From [Clostridium] innocuum (GTDB lineage Bacteria; Bacillota_I; Bacilli_A; Erysipelotrichales; Erysipelotrichaceae), in the NCBI GenBank assembly GCA_012317185.1, contig CP048838.1, positions 1,488,001-1,552,000 on the forward strand: a DNA stretch of 64,000 nucleotides, written 5' to 3'. Positions 44,618-53,787 of this stretch are shown here, piece after piece. The number at the start of each line of letters is the position of its first letter. Within the stretch, counting starts at the first letter, position 1. Below the pieces are notes generated by a model, which was not told where the DNA came from, did no database searches, and saw nothing but the letters and a program-made list of their open reading frames with translations. The translations under genes were made by a program, and so were the position numbers.

Positions 44618-44722
44618 ATGGAATTTGCTGTGCCGGTTACTGTGCCTAGAGCTGTGCCGACATATGTGCCGAATACTGTACGATATATGTCACACTTTTT
44701 CGCCATGAAATCCTTTATTTAA
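44618..44722 (+). CDS. Possible 34-aa peptide with VP repeats
   Basis: ATG at 44618 gives MEFAVPVTVPRAVPTYVPNT and 14 more residues. The tetrapeptide-like VP repeat is the coding image of the 12-bp DNA repeat. AGGA lies about 10 bases upstream. The repeat can equally be a DNA-level iteron array with accidental coding. Confidence 0.25.
   Translation: MEFAVPVTVPRAVPTYVPNTVRYMSHFFAMKSFI
44629..44693 (+). repeat. 12-bp tandem repeats (candidate iterons)
   Basis: TGTGCC recurs at 44629, 44641, 44653 and 44665, always 12 bases apart, followed by the decayed TGTACG at 44677 and TGTCAC at 44687. A 12-bp period beside an AT-rich block and a replication-type gene is the look of a plasmid origin. Confidence 0.6.
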
Positions 44723-44960
44723 AGGCTAATTCAGACTTCAAAATTCTGGACAATTACCTTATTTTACCTTATAAAATAATATAAACTATAACAACCTTAC
44801 GGAACGCTGCTTTATGCCTTAAATCAGAACCTTGCCCCCCTTATCCTCATATATATCTATCTCATGATATAACTATATATACTACTTGATACTACTGTAT
44901 AGATATAGTAACTATTACTTTAATATAAACTATTTATTATGATAACTAAAGGAGGAATTA
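44694..44960. other. AT-rich stretch, candidate origin region
   Basis: About 270 bases, very AT-rich, without a gene. It contains a CCTTT/AAAGG hairpin (44,710-44,723), a TTATTTTA/TAAAATAA hairpin (44,759-44,779) and long runs of TATA-like steps at 44,850-44,940. It lies between the 12-bp repeats and the replication-relaxation gene. It could hold a replication origin, the transfer origin or both. Confidence 0.5.
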
Positions 44961-44963
44961 GTG

Positions 44964-45803
44964 ATGGGACATAAGAATAAACCGAGAATATTGGACGACG
45001 ATATTGAACTGATGATCCGGATCGCTAGACACGGATTCGTGGATATGGACTATATACAGTTATTTGCGTATGAGGGGAGAAAAAAAGAGACGATCGACAG
45101 ACGTATCCTACAACTGGCTCTGCACGACTTCTTGATCATAGAGAGGACATTCATACCTGCGAACCATACAGCAAGTTTCCGGACCGGATACAAGATCGTT
45201 ACTTTAGGGAAACGAGGTCTCCAGTACATGGAAGATATGGGATATGAGACAAAGGACAATACAAAAGCATTTTTAAACTACAGTCCTTATTACATGTATC
45301 ATCAAGTGCAAGTGGCCACTGTTTGTGACATCTTACAACAGGCATACGAACAAGGTGTATCGAACTGGTATGTGGATGAAATACTTAATGAAAAGGAAGC
45401 ATATCTGGAAGAGGCTTCCAACCGGCCGGATGCTGTCTTGATATTCAAACACAAGGATAGGACAAAGACATCTGCGGTATTGGTGTATTTAGAGTTGGAA
45501 AGATCGTATCCAAAGCAGGAGCGACTGGAAAGAAAAATCAGAGCGTACAACCGCTTGGTCAATGAGGAGTTATACGCAAACGCATTATCTCTGACTGTCA
45601 TAGATCATCGTGTCTTATTTGTCAGTAAGGTAAGGAATGACCGACAGCTCCTGATCCGTAAGATACAGGAATATAAAGGTAAGATCGATTTTAATCTGTT
45701 GGTGGCAGGATATGAAAATGTCACAAAAGAACCTTTGAACGATATATACGAGATGCCTTTACATGTAGAGGAAACATATAAACTCATGGGGCAACTGCCA
45801 TGA
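44964..45803 (+). CDS. Replication-relaxation family protein
   Basis: A 279-aa protein of the type annotated as replication-relaxation (Replic_Relax), found on plasmids and conjugative elements. The N-terminal part is a winged-helix-like domain (HGFVDMDYIQLFAYEGRKKETIDRRI). The C-terminal part has PDAVLIF, LVYLELERSY and ERKIRAYNRLV, like the conserved core of that family. It may act at the transfer or replication origin just upstream. AAGGAGGAATTAGTG precedes ATG 44964, and the GTG at 44961 is an alternative start. The next gene starts 12 bases downstream. Confidence 0.75.
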   Translation: MGHKNKPRILDDDIELMIRIARHGFVDMDYIQLFAYEGRKKETIDRRILQLALHDFLIIERTFIPANHTASFRTGYKIVTLGKRGLQYMEDMGYETKDNTKAFLNYSPYYMYHQVQVATVCDILQQAYEQGVSNWYVDEILNEKEAYLEEASNRPDAVLIFKHKDRTKTSAVLVYLELERSYPKQERLERKIRAYNRLVNEELYANALSLTVIDHRVLFVSKVRNDRQLLIRKIQEYKGKIDFNLLVAGYENVTKEPLNDIYEMPLHVEETYKLMGQLP

Positions 45804-45815
45804 TGAAGGAACTAT

Positions 45816-46378
45816 ATGAACGCCGTCGATAAGTATTATAGAACGAAGCATGAACTGCTTCAGGAAGGTTCTTATGCAGTAAAGATATTCTGTGATGCCA
45901 GCTTAAAGGATGGTGTCCTCGTCAGTGCGATCTATATCGATGATCATATCCGCATACATACCAAAACTAAATACCAAAGAATGAAAAGAATATTCAGAAA
46001 GGAGAAGCCTATGCGATCAAGATGGCATTGGATCATATAGCCAAACATTTTTATAAAGAAGCCGTCATATATACAGAGATCGATTCTATCATACATACAC
46101 ATCTATTCAGTGTCGTATTAGGAAAGACAAAGATTCAAGAGATCCCTAAGCAGCTCCGCCCTACTGCCCGGATGCATCAAAAACTCTGGTCGCAGTTTCG
46201 CTATGTGTACCGGATGAATAAAAGGATCGTACTGCAGAAAATAGATAGCAACAAAAATCCTGCACATGCGATTGCTTGTCAAAAACGTGAAGAATTCTTG
46301 CATCCGCAGGTACGACCTGCATGGAAACGTTGGATGATATTCTTATGTAACCGATTGATAGCGCAGCTCAGTAAATAA
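45816..46378 (+). pseudogene. RNase-H-like protein gene with a frameshift
   Basis: Two overlapping frames join into one RNase-H-like protein. The first (45816 onward) has KIFCDASLKDGVLVSAIYID, and the second has QKGEAYAIKMALDHIAKHF and VIYTEIDSII. The acidic residues Asp (FCDAS), Glu (GEAYA) and Asp (TEID) have the order and spacing of the RNase HI centre. The frames exchange around 45,969-45,985, where a shift of one base rejoins them. It is either an inactivating indel, a sequencing error or programmed slippage. The role in the element would be cutting RNA in RNA-DNA hybrids, a reasonable helper for replication. Confidence 0.6.
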
Positions 46379-46400
46379 GTAGATATGAGTAACAAAAGTC

Positions 46401-46457
46401 ACAGTTGAGATAAACATTACATTATATGTATTTCAACTGTGAAATATATGCTATAAT
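46401..46457 (+). promoter_or_regulatory. Promoter of the small toxin gene
   Basis: An extended -10 element (TGCTATAAT, TATAAT at 46452-46457) follows an inverted repeat ACAGTTGA/TCAACTGT (46401-46440) that could be an operator. Confidence 0.5.
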
Positions 46458-46526
46458 TTTGTACGAAGATAGATTATTCCACTTCGACTGTGAACCCTTT
46501 CAGTGAATAGTTCGGAGGTGGTCATT

Positions 46527-46601
46527 TTGAATATTGACTTATATATCAGCTTTCTGATCATACTAGTTATATTAGAAACTGTGAAGCTAATAAAAAAGTG
46601 A
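46527..46601 (+). CDS. Type I toxin-like hydrophobic peptide, 24 aa
   Basis: GGAGGTGG precedes TTG and 24 codons: MNIDLYISFLIILVILETVK plus LIKK. A single hydrophobic helix with a short Lys-rich end is the design of TxpA/BsrG/Fst-like (putative holin-like) membrane toxins. The stop codon lies in the rising arm of a long terminator hairpin. An opposing promoter 90 bases downstream would make an RNA that overlaps the 3' end of the toxin message. Confidence 0.6.
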   Translation: MNIDLYISFLIILVILETVKLIKK

Positions 46602-46638
46602 TCGCCCTCTAAACTTTACCACGGTTTAGGGCGATCAC
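46598..46638. terminator. Shared hairpin terminator of toxin and antitoxin RNAs
   Basis: GTGATCGCCCT (46598-46608) pairs perfectly with AGGGCGATCAC (46628-46638). The stem extends through CTAAAC/GTTTAG with a bulge. Confidence 0.75.
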
Positions 46639-46686
46639 TCCGACAATAAATAATCTATCTTCACTATTGTGGAGAAGATCATCTTC
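46598..46686 (-). ncRNA. Candidate antisense RNA antitoxin
   Basis: On the minus strand TTGAAT (46715-46720) and TATAAT (46693-46698) are 16 bases apart. Transcription would start near 46,686, run toward the toxin gene and reach the shared hairpin, so it overlaps the 3' end of the toxin message, as RatA does for TxpA. Confidence 0.5.
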
Positions 46687-46761
46687 ATCTATATTATACA
46701 CAATATTTAAGGTGATTCAACACAAAAGACTTAAAAATAAAAAAAACTTAGTCACACCTAT

Positions 46762-48553
46762 CCAATGCCAATAGGTTAAGGAAGTTGACAAATAGGAAAA
46801 GAGAAAACTAGGAGAAATTTTAAAAATTCTCTAGATACCTTCTTTTTTGCTATTGACAAATGAATCAAAAAGCAGCCGCTATCGCGGCTGTGTTTATAAG
46901 TGAAAAGGGCGAGGAGGACACAACTTATGGTATTCATTTATAGACAACAGATTTCTCTATGTTTTTACATTCATTCTCTTATAGTTTTATTCAACCATTA
47001 TTCAGATTTTTACACTTTGATTGATTTTTTTTGTTTATAATGGTTGTGACGCCTATGTGTGCTAATGTCATTCGTACTTTTTATGATTACATTCAGCAGG
47101 CTTCCGTTTTTCATCTAGATCTTATCCGAGGTGATAATCCCCATTCTTTCACCAGAAATCGCCATAACTCTGTTATTGATCTTGTTTATCAAATGCTGAA
47201 TTGAAAAGGCGGTTCTCAATGGAGTGATATCATGGACTATTATCAAGATTAGGAAAAAAACCGGTTACAGAAACTGCTTTCTATCTCGCCAGGAAGAAGT
47301 TCAATCCACAGGCTATATGTGTCATGAGTAATGAGTTCATTGCAAATTATTACGATAATGAAGCAGATAGTTTAAAAAATGGAAAGGAAATCTTGTATTG
47401 GCTGTCGATGGATCAAAAATCATTCTTCCCAACACAAAGGAAAATACAGCTGCATTCGGAAGATTCTCTGCATCTGCAAATCCAACAAAAAATCAATCAA
47501 AACCTGTAGGTGGACTTTTATCTACCTTACATGACTGTCTAAACAATACGTTTTTAGATATGCAATTCGGTTCATGTACATTAAGTGAAATGGCACTGGC
47601 AGCACAGCATATCAAAACTTATTGTGAAAATTATGTTGCAAAAGCAATCTTTACCTTTGATTGCGGGTATCCGTCTATGCGACTCATAGATCAACTGTTA
47701 CAACAAAAACAATACTTTCTATTTCGTGTATCTTCTGTTTTTTTAAAAGCTTATATGGATCAGGTACAGGATGGTGAAGACAGATTATTTGAAGTAACAT
47801 TCGATAGAAAAACGACAAATCACTATCGAGAGGATATTCGGTTTCGCCAGCATCTGATGAATACCACATATCAGCTTTGGTTCATTAAGATCATTATAGG
47901 AAAAGACATTGTGGAATATCTGATATCTAACCTGCCAATGAATGAATACAGCATAGATGACTTAAAGGAATTGTATCATCTGCGCTGGACGATAGAAACA
48001 TCCTATAATCGTTTGAAGAACAGGATAAAATTGGAGGAATTCAGAGGATTCAAAGAGATACTCATCTCTTCTATCAGGGTATTTATGCAGATATATGGTT
48101 GTATAACTTGATATCATTAAAATGATAGAAATTAATGAAAAAGCAGCGATTGAACAAAAGGAAGATGGAGAATACGTAATCAAGCGAAATTTTAACAAGG
48201 CAGTGGGTATCATGAAAAAATGTTTATCAAATCATTGGTAATGATGGAAGAAGATATCTATAATACTGCAATGCAAGTGATTGAGGAAAATATTATGAAC
48301 AACGTCGTGTGGGTAAAAAAAGATTGATCCTATAGTCGAAAAAGGACAACAACACCATCGGCAATATCCTATAAAAAAGCATATTGATTTATATATAGCA
48401 TAGTGGCTCTCATATTTTTTTTCATAATGCCTTTTTTACTATGTTTTATGGATTAAATATGTTTATAAAAAGATTAGACATCTACATTTCATCTTGTGCA
48501 GACATCTAATCTATTTTTTTATTTTGTCAACTTCCTTAACTGATTGGCATTGG
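46762..48553 (+). mobile_element. IS4-family insertion sequence (decayed)
   Basis: Inverted ends of about 31 bp: CCAATGCCAATAGGTTAAGG and onward at 46762-46792, and its near-complement at 48523-48553. The ends resemble those of the IS231/IS4 group. Inside is a broken IS4-type transposase. A clear target duplication was not found (ACCTA occurs near both ends as part of the inverted repeat). Confidence 0.8.
47055..48242 (+). pseudogene. IS4-family transposase, broken
   Basis: The N-terminal part (MCANVIRTFYDYIQQASVFH) runs to a TGA after VYQMLN. After further shifts the main piece (47,398-48,111) has the DDE landmarks AVDGSKIILP, FTFDCGYPS and the signature ELYHLRWTIETSYNRLKNRI with the catalytic Glu. 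The last part (FNKAVGIMKKC) is in another frame. At least one stop and two frameshifts make it inactive. Confidence 0.85.
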
Positions 48554-48704
48554 TAGGTAGATACCCTGTTTTTTTAATACAACCATTTTCTAGATGGAGA
48601 TAATTTTCCTAAACTTTACATTCCTCTATTAATTGTATTAAAAGGGCTGTGCTTTTTGGCTTAATTAGTAAATTAGTGTGATTTAAATATTATTACATAA
48701 ATAC
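48554..48704. other. Short gap with no gene
   Basis: About 150 AT-rich bases between the IS4-type element and the long inverted repeat. I see nothing coding. Confidence 0.4.
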
Positions 48705-48777
48705 TGTAACGATAGCGTAGGTTTATCCTATAGATGAAGTGAGTACATCTATAGGATAAACCTACGCTATCGTTACA
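48705..48777. repeat. Perfect 32-bp inverted repeat with 9-nt loop
   Basis: Left arm 48705-48736 (starts TGTAACGATAGCGTAGG) and right arm 48746-48777 are exact complements, separated by AAGTGAGTA. The right arm is the end of a decayed MULE-like transposase gene (it encodes RYRYNR in the next bases). The left arm is therefore an inverted duplicate of transposase DNA. It could form a long cruciform or hairpin. Confidence 0.9.
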
Positions 48778-48852
48778 ACAGGGATTCGGCTCTTTATTTA
48801 TCCAAACTTGTGGATTTATGCGCCAATTTGTGATAATTATTCCACATTAGTG
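48746..48852 (+). pseudogene. Remnant: 3' end of a second copy of the MULE-like IS
   Basis: Translates to RYRYNRDSALYLSKLVDLCANL, matching the C-terminus RYRYNRNSALYLSMLEDMCADM of the transposase ending at 52,296. It ends in TGTGATAATTATTCCACA, the same terminal repeat. It abuts, and so interrupts, the IS630-type remnant that follows. Confidence 0.8.
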
Positions 48853-49922
48853 TAGTGAACCGATTACTTTTAGCGATATCAATATCCCTATGATGTACTG
48901 AATTTCCTAGCATTATCGGTAGTGAATCGCCATCGGATGCGGACATATGTCCATTGCGGTCACTCTCCCATGCTTCTAGTTTCTGCCGGAGCAGGTCTAT
49001 ATTGTTAATCATTCGGGATAGGCACTGACATGTCATTACATAAAGCTCTATTTCGGCAATAAAAAGCCAGCTCACATGCTTGGAAGTGTAATGGATTTAC
49101 AGCTTTTTAGCAATCATGTGGTCTTCCGCAGCAGGAAATGCTTTGTACAGGGATGAAAGGGCTTGGGTATTCTGATTGTCCATGACAAGTATGATTTTAT
49201 CACGGCCAGGGTAGCTGACATCCACCAAGTACTTGATCACCTCTGCCCAGTTAACCGCAGTAAGGTGTTCCTGGACACTTACATGCCGCACGCCTCCTAG
49301 AGGTTACACGAATACAAATATACTGCATGTACCGTTTCGGATATATTCTGAATCAAATTTCTGGGTATCACCTGGGCGCATAAGCAGCGGCCCCCTGTAT
49401 TCTCCAAGCAGCTGGGTATGGCTTTTTATCCATACATACCAACGGAACAGTAGGGTCATATGGCTTTTTATAAATGTCCAGAATCTCCTCCATGCGGGCT
49501 ACGAATTCTGCGTTATCTTTGGGAGGGATGCATTAGTAGGTGTTTTGTGGGGCCGAAGTGTCCGGCGTGAATGCCCCTCCGGGGTAGGACTGCAGACCAT
49601 CTGGATAATGAGTGCTTCAGCGCTTCCATCCACCTTGAGCAATGCAGCACTGGAATTAGGGATGATTTTGTAGACGACAATATCGGTAATGCCATTCTTA
49701 ACATAAGACTGAATGATATTTGTTATGGTAGCAGGTCAAACAGCATAGCTGTGAGCAACCAAGGGATGGGTGAGCCCTGTTTCATGCTCTTCATCCGACT
49801 CATGCAGTATCAGGCACTGCTTTAAAACGGTTTTGCAGTTTTTTTTGTTGCGAAATGTTTTTTTGAAGTGTAGCCCTTTCATCATCACTAAGCTTAAAAA
49901 TGTATATTTTTGATCTTGCCAT
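48853..49922 (-). pseudogene. IS630-family transposase remnant, first copy
   Basis: Minus-strand pieces read MARSKIYIFKLSDDERATLQ near 49,920, then after several frameshifts HVSVQEHLTAVNWAEVIKYL and IILVMDNQNT (the second catalytic Asp), and finally WLFIAEIELYVMTCQCLSRM and EAWESDRN. It is cut at its 3' end by the MULE-like remnant at 48,852. The outer end of the element (GTCAATACACTAG) lies near 50,020. It is related to but diverged from the copy at 59,081-60,342. Confidence 0.85.
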
Positions 49923-50339
49923 AGAAAATCACCACCGTTTCTTTGTTTCTTTTATTGTGCCAGAAAACGGCAATAATAGCCAAGACTATTCAACTAAATA
50001 TCATCATGTCAATACACTAGATGTATGCCATGCACGGCACAATAATAAAAGCAGGAAGAAAAACAACCTGCTTACTAAAGAATTGAATCGTCCTAATGAA
50101 ATCCCGTCTTTTGACACCTAAAGAACAAAAAAACAGCTATAAGTCCTTTAAATGTCGCAGCACATTATCTACAAGGATATTTAGCTCTGTTCCAATATCG
50201 GAGAAAACATCCTATGTATTTAAATAATGAAATAGGACGCAGTCTGTTTTGTCAGTTGAATTGTATTAAAATGCACTTAGAAATAAAGATATCTGTAGTG
50301 GCGTCAATATTTATAGGACTTTATTTATAGGACTTTTTA
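49923..50339. other. Gap with IS end and short direct repeats
   Basis: Holds the right end of the IS630-type remnant (to about 50,017, with TA after it). Near 50,310-50,340 there is a doubled TTTATAGGACTTT just before the relaxase remnant. No credible gene. Confidence 0.4.
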
Positions 50340-50628
50340 ATGCAGCATATAAAACAACTAAAAGAAAAGCGTGAGGAATACGGTGTATCACAATTACGAT
50401 TTGCTGTTGCCTGTGGTATTAGTCGTGAGTATTACGATCGTATTGAATTGGAAAACAGCCATTGACAGACGAATTAAAGGAAACAATGACAAAACAGATT
50501 GAGCATTTCAATCCTCTAGAACCATTGTTCTTATTGGTAGATTACTTTCGTGTTCGCTTTCCAATTACGGACGCACTAGCAGTTATTCTTGATGTCTTAC
50601 AACTTAAACCTGATTATATGTTTTTTTT

Positions 50629-52313
50629 CTAGTGTGGAATAATTATCACAAAATAATCAATATAGGCATCAAAGGGTGTATAATGAGAATAATGGAGATG
50701 ATAAATTATGAAAAGCATCTATACTGTGGAAGCAGAGGAAAAACTCGTATATAAACTAGAAATCACAAGATGTCCAATATGTATATCGTCATTGTGTATC
50801 AAACAAATTGTAATGACACTAAGCGGAACATATCAGATTATAAATTTAGGTTATGGATGTCCAGATAAAAACTGTAAAGGAAATGATGTCGTATATTCAT
50901 CAGAAGAAGCATTTCATCAAAGCTTATGGTATACAAGATATGGTATGGATGTTTTTGCCTTTATTGGAGAGCAACGTTTCTGTAATCATAAAACCAGAAT
51001 GGAAATAGCGGAAGAATTGAAACAGTATCATGTTCAGATAACTGACCGTGAGGTTGAGAAATGTATGAGAAATACAAGCACCTTCTTAAAACAGATAGCA
51101 CAGAAAGACAAAACGAGACTTATCAGACTTGCAAAGCAAGATATGGTGGTATCGTACTGTCGTTAGATGGTATACAACCAGCGAAAGGGAATGAACCACT
51201 ATATGTTTTAAGAGAAGTTTTGTGTGGTAAAGTGATTGCATCAATCAGTATGAAAAATGGGTCTTCGAAAGAGTTGAAGGAAGCCTTAGAGCCATATGTA
51301 AATACAGATGTTCCCATACTTGGTTTCGTCAGAGATAGACAAAGATCAATACGGAAAGCTCTAAAAGAATTACGTTCGGATGTTCCTTATCAGTTCTGCC
51401 AGTTTCATTACTTAAAAGATATTTCAAAGCCAATGATAGCATCAGATAGAAAGTTAAAAACTACAATCAAGAAAAACCTGCGAGGTTTGCAGGCAATCGA
51501 AGTAAGTTTTAAGCAGAATGAGCAATTAGAGGAGAAGGAAAAAGAAATCATAAACGGATATTGTGAGGCTATAAGATCTATTCTGTTAGAAGATGGAAAA
51601 CCGTCACTAGAACTACCTGGGATGAAAATTTATGAGAGACTGGAAGAGTTAAAAAAATCGTTTGAGCATTCATTGCGAATGGTAGAGCAAAAAAAGAGAC
51701 TTTCAGTATATCTTAAAACGTTTCCCACAATGATCAATAGGAGAAATCACAAAAGAAGCTATCACAAGGTGCAAGAGATGTATGAAATCATAAGAGATAT
51801 AGTCAAAAGCCTAGAAAAAACAAGCTTTTCCACCAGTCAATCGCACGAGGAGGCTCTTAAAAGTCTATTGATAAAAGCCTTTCAAGAAAAGGGTCAAAAG
51901 CATGGCATGAAAGGGTTTATGGAAAATCTAAAATGATACAGCAAGGGATTTTGGGAAGGATTATTCACGTATTATGATAATCCAGAGATACCAAAAACAA
52001 ATAATGATCTCGAACGTTCATTCCATTTAGCTAAACAAGATTATCGTAGGATTGCAGGAAATGATGATTGGGGTAGATATATACAATATCAAGGAGAAAA
52101 GGTGATGTTTATCTATAATTATACAAATAGGAGAGACGATATGATTAAAAAGTTTACAGAAATAGGAAAACTTACTTACAGATCAATATCACAAGATTAC
52201 CTAAACAAGAATAGTGATCAAACATCGCGATATCGTTATAATAGGAATTCTGCTCTCTATTTATCTATGCTCGAAGATATGTGCGCTGATATGTGATAAT
52301 TATTCCACACTAG
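50629..52313 (+). mobile_element. MULE-like insertion sequence, 1,685 bp
   Basis: Perfect 22-bp inverted ends (CTAGTGTGGAATAATTATCA plus CA; 50629-50650 and 52292-52313). Flanked by TTTTTTT on both sides (50622-50628 and 52314-52320), a 7- or 8-base all-T target duplication. It sits inside the MobT remnant. The transposase is broken. The right end of another copy is at 48,746-48,852. Confidence 0.85.
50708..52296 (+). pseudogene. MULE-like DDE transposase, frameshifted and with an internal stop
   Basis: The N-terminal part (50708-51166) has a zinc-finger-like CPIC...CPDKNC start. A frameshift near 51,120-51,165 leads to the core with VLSLDGIQPAKGNEPLYV (Asp), GFVRDRQRSIRKAL (Asp), FCQFHYLKDI (the Cys/His motif of MULE-type enzymes) and TNNDLERSFH (Glu). 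TGA at 51934 lies in frame between MENLK and YSKGFW, where a Trp codon would be one base away. The exact IS family is not clear to me. Confidence 0.75.
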
Positions 52314-53060
52314 TTTTTTTAAAATTATGGATAATGTGGATATGATTCAAATATATTCTTGGAAACACAAATTTGCTGGCACATAGTATGACTTTATGCT
52401 CTATTGTATGTCGGTTGGTGGTGTAATGAAAAGGCTTTGTTTGGCTATCAATGACAGAGCAGGTATTTTAGATATTCCACATTAAGGAAAAAATAAGGCA
52501 GGTGAATGTATTTCTTATTTTCGTAAGCAGAAAGATTAGGACAGTACAGAAAAATGTGGAGATGATATACCTAAAAACACTGTAGAAATCTTATATCTGG
52601 GTACTTTATGTAGTGAACCATATATGTGTGTATCAGAAGTATTATGAGCTGTATGTCAAGAATGGCACAGTTGAAGATACAGAAATTAAAAACAAATTTT
52701 AATACGTATGAAGAATGAGCTTGCTTATTATGCGGTTGTTGATTTACTGACTTATCGAGACGCTGAACGCATCGCTTTTTCTTTTTTCAATCATTATATC
52801 CGCTTTTTTAGACAGAGAGGACGATAAATCGAAAAATCAATGAAAGATAAATGCGGATTGGGCATGGTTTATAGGAGAAGACAGAGAGCAGATACAATAA
52901 ACAACGAAATCAGAGACTTATACATTACAAAAGGCATTGCATCGGTTAAAAGGCAAGTAGCACCTACGAAAAAATGTTACAGGAATTAGATAAAGAAAAC
53001 CCCACAACCATACTGAAAGATATGATTGAGCTGGCAGAACTGGAAAATAAGCTTTATTGT

Positions 53061-53787
53061 AGTTAGAAAATCAAAGATTGTAGAATGAATTGATACAACT
53101 GTTCCACAAGAGAATGACGGTATTTTTTAATTTTTTCTATCGATGTTCGCCATTTTATCAAATTCATTTGTATTAATGATGAGGAAGAAAAAAGCAGATT
53201 GTATCTAAATGATTGCCGTGCAGATAGTAAATGAAAGAAGAAAAAGATTTCTAAAAGTGTCGGAATCAATCTTTCATGAACAGTGTTATGTGAAAGGAAG
53301 AAAATATTTAAAATTGGTAGTGTTATTATCAAAAAAGCAAGAGGCTGAAAATGCTTTACACTGAGAATATATGCCTTAGTAGTAAAGTAATTTATGAAAC
53401 ATCAAAAGTGGTAAAATATTCGAGCAAAAGAGTTGCAATTCCATTATTTTTCATGATATATTTTTTTATGATTGGTAAATATTGGATTTAAATTTTTCTC
53501 ATGAAAGGAGGGGTATCAGTAAGAATGGACATTTGCTATTTTGTCAAATGAGAGTGCTTAACAAAGGATCATCCCATGAACAAATAACGATATCCGAAAA
53601 GAAACAGAAGCAAATCTTTCAGCGGAAGTATGGGGGTAAGACAAAATACCAAGTGCTGTTTTTAGAATAGTGATTTAAAAGACAAAAGAGTACATCTACA
53701 AAGGCACATAAATTGGGAATTAATGGTACACTTACCCATTTGTTTTTTGAATCAAGAATTACAAGATCTATTTGAAAGGAGATGTCT
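53061..53787. other. Decayed coding DNA before the mucin-binding-like gene
   Basis: Short broken frames only. On the plus strand VNERRKRFLKVSESIFHEQC (near 53,230) and NGHLLFCQMRVLNKGSSHEQ (53,520-53,670) look like remnants of real proteins, which I cannot name. GAAAGGAG just before 53,788 belongs to the next gene. Confidence 0.4.

Larger units (their letters stand above)
50340..53060 (+). pseudogene. Decayed MobT relaxase (Tn916 Orf20 type) split by an IS
   Basis: The 5' part (50,340-50,621) reads KQLKEKREEYGVSQLRFAVA, then CGISREYYDRIELEN. After a frameshift come LTDELKETMTKQIEHFNPLE, then PLFLLVDYFRVRFPITDA and KPDYM. This is the helix-turn-helix and start of MobT. An IS follows (50,629-52,313). 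The rest resumes with MLYCMSVGGVMKRLCLAIND, then RAGILDIP, YELYVKNGTVEDTEIKN and AYYAVVDLLTYRDAERIAFSFFNHYIRF, and ends with TILKDMIELAELENKL. Many stops and shifts are present. It is the trace of a separate Tn916-like element, because the intact tcp cluster upstream is of another lineage. The family assignment comes from recalled motifs. Confidence 0.75.

Noticed and set aside
44629..44693. 12-bp repeats considered as a CRISPR array
   Set aside because: The unit is only 12 bp with no constant-length spacers. No cas genes are present.
46598..46638. Hairpin considered as an attachment site
   Set aside because: The symmetrical perfect stem directly at a stop codon with opposed promoters fits a shared terminator better, and no second copy exists in the window.
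47324..47509. Short plus-strand frame MSNEFIANYYDNEADSLKNG
   Set aside because: It is a real piece of the broken IS4-type transposase, not a separate gene.
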